Below are positions 43,501-52,500 of a stretch of 64,000 nt of DNA, in pieces. Position numbers and translations under genes: made by a program. The stretch's first letter is position 1, and every line of letters begins with the position of its first letter. The stretch is from Pseudoips prasinana. Lineage: Eukaryota; Arthropoda; Insecta; Lepidoptera; Nolidae. Location: positions 6,014,001 through 6,078,000 of the forward strand of contig OX621255.1 in assembly GCA_951640165.1 (NCBI GenBank), read 5' to 3'. The notes under the pieces were generated by a model. That model made no database searches and was not told the origin of the DNA. It worked only from the letters and a program-made list of their open reading frames with translations.

Positions 43501-46500
43501 AGCCTCGTAAATAACAACAGTAATAATTACAAATTTAAAAAATACAAAGTACTTTCTTAAATGACGTTATAAATGTTTACCTGGTTCCTGCGATACAAGT
43601 CTCGAACTTAGTGTAGGAACCAATGTCAATTGTTTAGTGTAATAAATGATATTTTGTTAATAAAAAATAAAAAAAAAGACTTATGATCTATATTACTAAT
43701 ACCTATACTAACTATTTCGTAGAGCTTCTTAGCTTTAACTGATGAGGGAAAAGCCAAAATGATGTTAGGTACACACGGCTACATATCAGCTATTCTTACC
43801 AGTATAAGCTGATCTCGCGTTGTATAGGATTTCCATGCAATGAGAGGTCAGCTTATATTGGAAAATTATAGCTTGATATGTAGCCGTGTGTACCTACATG
43901 TCTCAAGAGAATTGAGTGTCTTTCACTTCACCTTCTCTCATATTACATCTCACATAATTAGGAGAAGGTGTTCATAGCCAGATGTTCTCACCGGTCCGTC
44001 AGTGATTGGCGAAGTCAAACAACTAGACTCGCCGTCAGTCTAGGGATGCGCGACTGCCAAAGTGGTTTAATTTCTGAGCGTCCCCGTGTTTCGGAGGGCA
44101 GGTTAGGCTGACGGTCCCGGTTGTAGCCATTAGGCAACACTCGTTAAGCCATGTCAGAGGCCCACTTGCCCGCTTGAACAACTTTGAAACTAGGGTAACC
44201 ACTGCCCATACGATAAGTAAGGAGAAGGGATCTTACCCATCGTATAATATTGCACGGTAATAACTGTATGTATTGCATTGTTCCCAGGTGGCATGACCTT
44301 TGCGTATAACGCCGACTTGTACTACCGCGACTACTTCCCTGATGTGGATCTAGGCTGGTGGCTATTCGCTGTCACTGTCGGCATTGGTTCCATAGGTGTC
44401 GTCGTTGGAGGGGTTGTTTCGGACAAGTAAGTAAATAAAAAAAACATGAGAGGTGCCAAGGGACACCCGGATGGAACGAAGTTATTTCTTATTACTTATT
44501 ATGTACAAAAAACCTGTATACACACAAAAATAATCGTCGCGACTGTTCAATGCGAAATAGAAATGAAAATATCTGGCTTGCTTTCTATAAGAGAGAGAGA
44601 GACAGACAGAGAAACATGCGCACGCCGCACAGCTGCAAAAAGTGTCGTGACAACTTTTCGTAAGAATTTTTTCCGTCTAGCCCCGTTTCACAACGCGCGA
44701 TAAGGAACTTCGTTCTAAAAATACGAATCACCTTTGTACAACACTTCAGCATTAGCTTCAGCAAGAATTGCTGCAGTGCGGATATTGTATTCGGCCCCAG
44801 TGGTTGACGGCATACATTTATATTGACTGGCACGTGGTTCTACTACCTTAGCAGTCAAGGTCGTTAACAGTGATTAATGACCTTGACTGCTAAATTAGTG
44901 GTCGTGGGTTCGATCCCCACCCCGGACTAATCATTGTGTGATGGGCACGATTATTTGTTCTGTGTAATTTATCTGTAATATGTATGAAAAATATTAGTTT
45001 CTTTATCAATTATCTGGTTGTAAATTTTAAAAAATATATTTGTGTTAGTAAAATCTCCACTCAGAATTGATATACATACGAATAAAGTGTAAGTGGCAAT
45101 ATGAATATGGATTTAACGATCAATAGGGTTTCAGAATTGGTTACTTCATAATGTATCGGAAGAATCGGACGTTTACATTTGACAAGCTGTGCCTCGCGGT
45201 TTTACCAGCGTTAAACTTTATAAATTATCATAGCTCCTCCCCCGTAGGTGATTGCGTGATAATATGCCTATATGTTGACCCGACCTCTTAGTAATATTCA
45301 TGCAAAATTTGAAATAAATCCATGCAGTAGTTTTTGAGTTTAGCCCGGACATATATACAGACAAACAGACAAAAATTCTTAAAACTATATTTTTGGTTTC
45401 GATGTCGATAGTAGATCACGCCCCAAGTATACCTTTTTAAAAATATTCAATGTACATTTTTGACTTTCCTACGATTTTATTATATGTATAGAATAGATAC
45501 CGGCAAAGGTCATTCATGGGGCTGGTCTTCATACCCTGGATTATACCTAAATGTTCCGTATGAGGTCCTGAATCCACTTTGTAAAGTATAACTTGTGTAA
45601 ATAAGTCGTCATATACAAAAGAGCACGCCAATTTAGTTAAATACCCTTATTTATGAATGCAGCTTATGCATGCACTCGGATACAGTAGGGGCAGAAGGCG
45701 TATTATAGTGCGGCTTCATACAGTAGGTTCTTAAGTAAAAGTTAAGTAAGTTTAAATTCAACAGCAAGTACTTAGTTCAATATTTCTTGATATAAAATAA
45801 AATAAGTAGCTACTATAATGGGTCAAGGCCACTTGGAACTAGGGCTTTGCCAAATTACACCCGCTTGCGGGCCAAAATAGTCTTACCCAACCATTACTCA
45901 GATTCTTAAAATGATCATGATCATTAAAAAAAATACATATTTCCCGCCATGCGCTTTGCGTTGAGGAATTGCATAATTTTATCTACCCCAGCCTACAAAG
46001 TTATTCTTAATAAAAATAATTATATCATAATAATGAATTATTTCGGACTACGTCACTAAGTATCAAACGTCCTTCCATAAAAATTTTTCGTGCCCCATTT
46101 TCTCACGAAGACTGTTAATCTACACGGAAAACAAATAAAAAGTAGCCATGTTTAAATATTGACCATAATAAATTTATTTAAATGGAGATTAGCATCAAAA
46201 AAATGCTTTCATAATAGCTACTATAGCGTGTTTTATTTTTAATTAGAGGCAAAGTACGTTATTTGTGATCCGGTAACTTCCGTAATTAAAAATTATGGTG
46301 GCCGTGACCTGAAGATCTGATTATTTAATTATGTTGCTGTTTGATGTAGTAGGTTTAATTCAATTAGAGCAACAATTTGAGGTTTTGCTTTAACAAATTC
46401 TAAGCTCAAATCTTACAGTTTGAGGGAATTTAGCAACGCCTGATAATTCTATCTTTATGGTTTGAACTATGCCCGGCTGTGATGCTATTACCATAGAGCA

Positions 46501-49500
46501 CCTTTACTGCAATCTGTGCCATGATAATTTGATTAGTAAAATTTTGGGAATTAAGTTCAAGGATTTTATTTTTAAATTGAATTATAAAACTTATGTTTTT
46601 TAATTATTGAATAAAATAGTTCGTCTAGCGGTAGCGTGTTCAACCGCAGAAAATTAGGCCCTGGGTTCAAATCCCGGGTCAGGCCAAACAATGATTTTGG
46701 GATTTTTCCGTCAAAAGAAATTTCTCAGTATCAGCCCGAAGTCTGGAAGTTGGCGGTATTACACCCCCATGCGTCGAAGAGCACGTAAAGCTGTCGGTCC
46801 CGAACCTGACCTCTTTCCGTTCGTGTCGCTAGTCGTCCCATCGGATCATGAGAGTGATGGAATAGAAAGTGCCCCTGTGTTTGCGCACACACTTGTGCAC
46901 TGTAATATGTCCAGCGCAATCGGTTAATCTCCATTGAGAATGGCCGCCGTGGCCAAAATTCGGCCGGGAAGACTTCATCATCACCAAAATATTGCTCTCA
47001 GGTAATAATACCTTGAGCGGGAAGGATTGTCAGTTATTTTATAAGAAGTACTAGCTTTTGCCCGCGACTTCGTTCGCGTGGAATAGTGTCTTCCGGCAGA
47101 TTTTTGGTTTTACCCACATAGTTCCCGATCTCGCGGGATCTCTTCAAAAACGAAATGTGGAAGATATTCTAGGGAACTCTTCAAAAATCAACATAATGAG
47201 CTCTGCGTTTGTTTTGAAGATATGTATACTCACTTAGGGCATTAAAGCCGTTATTGCCGATCGAAAAAGGCGAAAATGTTATTTTTCCCTTATTTTCAAA
47301 ATATTATTTTGATTTGCCATTTCAGAAAAAAATACTGTTTCTCCCTTGACAAATTTTCTATTATTTTAGGCTTTAAAGATTATTAAAGTTTCTTACACCA
47401 AGACATTTCTGTATACCACGTTTTTAGTTTTGCCATCCTTTGCAAAACTATATAGGTCTTGTGGTTTTGACACTCTTGAGCACGCAACGTAGAGTTGTCC
47501 ATGGGAGAAACAGGCTTTTTCAAGATGTACCCCTGCAACTTTAAGCGTTTGCCCTTGGGCTTTATTTATGGTTATTGCAAACGCAGTTTTCAGCGGAAAC
47601 TGAACTCTTTTGAATTGGAATGGCAAATCAGTTGGAATGATGGGAATGCGGGGAATAATTACAGTTTCGCCTTTTGCCATTCCAGTCATAATAACGGCTT
47701 TAATGACATTCCGTCCTAAATAGGTTACTTGTAACCATGTGCCGTTACATAGCCTTGGTGGATCTAGGTTTCTCATAAGCATCACAGGAACTCCAACTTT
47801 CAGCCTCAACTTGTGAGAAGGCACTCCTGATAACTCTAAGGAGTTGAGAAACTCTGTTGGGTAAGATTTCACTTGCTCGGTATCCACGACGTTATCTACT
47901 GATAGAAACTCGATGACATCTCCCTCTACGTCAGACATAATTTGGTCATTTATCCGGCCTACTATTTCATTTGTTGGCGCCAATATCGCCCTTTCGCATA
48001 ACCATTCCCGATTTTGGTTATTAGCGCGTAAATCCGGATAGACACTATTTTTTAAATTGTATGTGCTATCCACAATTTGGCATCATTCGCTGCTCAGCGT
48101 GATCATACTCTCGGAGTCGGTAGGCATACGATCCTCACCGATCTTCAGAAGAGCAGCAGCATACTGCCCGGCTTGATAATCATTATGGAGTAATACTAGC
48201 ATATTCGTCGACAGTTAAACCTTTTGCACATGTGTCCATAGCACAGATGCTTTTAAACAGGCATTGATTTCATCTGCCGGTGTGCCCCTTGCTATAACCG
48301 GCAGGGTCTGCCGGAAGTCACCGGCCAATAGAACCACCATTCCTCCCATAATACCTTGATTGTTTTTTATGTCTTTCATCGTGCGACGAAATGCTTCGAT
48401 TGCTCTTTTATGGGACATCGTACATTCATCCCAAACCAGCAGTTTACATTGTTGCAACACTCTTCCACGCTCACTACTTTTACTTATGTTACAAACTGGC
48501 ATTTCCTCCCAACGCCATCTATCGAGCATAGTGACAACTCGGATTATTTATCTATACTCCGTTCGGGCATTTTCTTTGTACTAAAAGTGTTATTATATTG
48601 ATATTATTTTTTTCATACCTTTTTACTATTTATTTACTTTTTTCCGATGAATTAAAACAATAACATGAACCGAACTCGTGTAACGATCGACACCATTGCG
48701 CGATCACCAACTCCACATAAAATATAGTACTAATAGATCTATACTCCATTAGAGCATTTTCTTTGTACTAAAAGTTGTATTATATTATATTTTCATACCT
48801 TTTTACTATTTATTTACATTTTTCCGATGAATTTTCAGTACTGAATTGATGCCGACTCTTGACCAATAGATGGCGCTGTATGTCCGGAATAAATTTTATT
48901 TTTTATTTTATTTTTGTAATAAAAACTATCCTATGTCCTTTCTCAAGTTCCAAACTATGTCTGTACCAAATTTCACACAAATCGGTTCAGTAGTTTAGGC
49001 GTGAAGCAAAGACAGACAGACAGACAGAGTTACTTTCGCATTTATAATATTAAGTTTGGATAGGTATGAATTCGGTAGTTAGTTTAAATACCATCAGCCT
49101 CCAGCAAATAGCAAGCGCGGGCTATTAAGAATCCAATATTTATATTATATTATATTATATTAAATTATTCGACAAACTTTTCCAATTTTTTCAAAAAACC
49201 GTAATCGATTTGTAATTTTTTTTTATGTGACCATGGCATACTTTATTCGATTTTTCCGGTACTTACTTAGCCACAATGACTACATGTGAGTTGACTGTAC
49301 AAAGAGCTCTGCAAGTAAAGCACAGGCAGGGGCTCTACCGGCTAAGTCACCGAACATCGATTTCTTAAATGGCGTTCAGATGCATAAAAGTTAAAAATTA
49401 CTTAATCAATCGTTAAATCGGCTTCAACGTTGACAATCAATTCCGGACCATTTATGAACTCTAATGTGCTCATGGAAGCCGATTTAGCGACTGATTAAGT

Positions 49501-52500
49501 TTTTTTTATTTTTAACTTTTTTTTATTTGAACGCCATTTAAGAAATCGATGTTCGGCGACTTAGCCTGTAGAGCCCCAGGACAGTATCTAGGTACATGTA
49601 TGTATCTACCTACTAGTTTCATAGTTCCGAATGTATTCCTTATCGGCAAGGTCACAACTGGAGGCACTTCATGTCGATTAACGTGATCGTAATCGGCGTT
49701 CATATAGATGAAGACTAAAAATGACTAAATCATTCGTTCAATCGGCTTCAACGTTGAAAATTGATTTCGGACCATTTATGACGTCACTTGTGCTCATGGA
49801 AGCCGATTGAACGAATGATTTAGTAATTTTTTACGTTCATCTATTTGAACGGCGTTCAAATAGATCTTAGTTTTTCTCTTCATTCTACACTTACACACAT
49901 ACAACCCTCATAAGTTCATAAGTTTTATTTTATTTTACACTAAGTAGCTCCCTTGCTTATTAATATTAGTGATTTTGATCTCACTATGTTAATATGTATT
50001 GAACTGTGTTGTAAATCTTCTTTATTGAGTTGATTATGAATCTTGTCCATGTAAACCTGTATTATAATAAGTACAACCCGTGTGATCGGTACCGACCCAA
50101 GATACAGGCACATGGCCTAGTTTGGGACCAAAGTTATTTTTAACACTCTGTGAAGCTTTACTGTAATAAAGATATTCTTATTCTTAAAAAAAAAATAGAT
50201 GAACAATCACGATAACCGGAATTGGGCGGTAGCCTCCCTGGCTTATGTTTAGTACCTATTGATATGATATTTATTACTTATCTTATTTTTACAGATACGT
50301 AGAGAAGATGGGTATCCGTTCCCGTGTGCTCGTACTGGCTTTATCACAGCTGATTGCGACTCTGCCTGCGTTTGGATCCGTCGTGTTTGGGCCCTTGTGG
50401 GCTATGATTACCCTCGCTATTTCTTACTTCTTTGGTAAGGAATTTTCATATGTATTTTGTCAATTTTAACTAGGTTTTTATTTTATTTTTAGTCTGGATT
50501 AGTTTGCGCTTGACCATGTGAAGATGTGGTCGAAGGTGTACCTAACGCCATGAACTAATAAATAAAGGTTAAAAATGACTTAATCAATCGTTAAATCGGC
50601 TTAAACGTTGACAATCGATTCCGGACCATTTATGACGTCACATGTGCTCATGGAAACCGATTTAACTATTGATAAAGTCATTTTTAACCTTTATTTATTT
50701 GGACGCCATTTAAGAAATCGATGTTCGGCGACTGAGCCGGTAGAGCGCCTGGAGACGCGTCGTTCGGGAGGGTGTTCCACTGCTTAGCCGTGCGTGTGAT
50801 GGAAGAGGAAGCAAATGGCATACTGGGATCTCAACTTTTGATACATGTGAAAAGATAACTAAAGTTGGTAGTTGTAAAATATATATATTAGGTAAATGAT
50901 TTCCTTTCACGCCGCAGGTCGTGGGTTCGATTCCCAACCAGGAAAGATATTTGTGTGCATGATGAACATGTATTTTTGTCCTGAGTCTGGGTGTAATTAT
51001 CTATAAAAATATGTATTTACAAAATAAAAGTAATAAGTATATGTAATATAACAGTTATCTGCTTTCCATAGTACAAGTTCTGCGTAGCCTGGGATCAGAT
51101 GGCCGTGTGTGAATAATGTCCCAGATATTATTATTATAACATATTAGGTTTATTCGACGATGATAGTAAATCTGAATCTATTCAATTAATCAGGATTACA
51201 CAGTGTAACATAGAGTATTACCTGGATCCTGTAAGTTTTACTATTATAGGTCTGGCTATCTAACAGATCCGAACTTAGGTACCTAACGTTTGCAATCAGA
51301 AATGGAATCTGGGGCTCCATTAATAAATTCGCTCAGACCTTAGTTATTACTATCACATAAGTCAAGAATAAAAATAACTTAAAGATTTGTCGAATATTTA
51401 CATTCGAAAATCAAATCTGTAAATTAACAACTTTTGATGTGAACGCTCACACACCTGCGCACTGTAGGTAATATGCCCAGATGGCTATTTATTTTTAAGC
51501 TCGTTGCCAGTAGCACATTTATTAATCATAACAACTCAATTTATAATTTGGCATTTTATATTTTCTTGCAGCTGAGATGTGGTTCGGCATCGTGTTCGCT
51601 ATCCTAGTCGAGATCGTACCCCTCTCCGTGCGTTCTACTACAGTTGGTGTGTTCCTCTTCGTGATGAACAACGTTGGAGGCAACCTGCCTATCCTCGTCG
51701 ATCCCGTGTCTAAGGCTATTGGCTACAGGGAGGCTATCATGATCTTCTACGCTGGATTCTATGGCATCAGTAAGTTATTTCAATTATTAAATACAGAACT
51801 AAATACAGAACAGAACGATATTAAAGGTGTAACATAAATGGTGAACGAAACTTCGAGCTTAATTTGTCTATGAAACTAAGCAAATTGCAAAAATACACAC
51901 AAAATTTCAAATTCAAATTATTTTATTTGCAGAAATATGGGTCTTACAATGTTCTTATTTCTACTTATTATTACCGTTCCATATTAGCCTTTCGGCGTGC
52001 AAATGTCTTACACATAAAAAAATAATTTTAATTTATTAAACAAACTGAATGTAAATCGAAGTCTTTAAATTTATTTAATAATTACACAATATGTTTGCTT
52101 AACCTAATTTATCATCAAAATATTCCTTGATTGTGTAAAAAGCTTTACGTAAAAGGTATTCAGAAAGCCTTTTCTTAAATTCAATGTTGCACTTTAAATC
52201 TGCCAGGTTGTGAGGTAATTTATTGAATATCCTGGGGGCCATACAGAAAACGCTTCCATCGTAAAGACTTGTTCTATGCGGAGGTATGCATAACTTATTC
52301 CTTAGTCTCTTACTTTTTAGGGACTCAAAAAGACCTTTGTTATTCCTGACAAACATAATAACCTCATACAGATACAGGCAAGGAAATGTCAGTATACTAT
52401 ATTTTATAAAAACAGGTTTGCAAGAATCTGTCTGTTTGAGGTGGAATACCGCCCTTAAACACTTTTTTTGCGCCTTAAATGCTCTTTCCCGATCTGATGA

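Larger units (their letters stand above)
47051..49060 (-). mobile_element. Helitron with helicase remnant, 2.0 kb
   Basis: On the - strand the 5' end TCCAAACTTAATATTATAAA begins at 49060 and the 3' end is a CCACGCGAACGAAGTCGCGG hairpin, GCAAAAG and CTAG (forward 47051-47054). On the + strand the flanks are A (47050) and T (49061), the correct Helitron target. It carries two pieces of the C-terminal helicase; the Rep/HUH nuclease and the helicase Walker A are gone, so it is non-autonomous. Confidence 0.92.
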
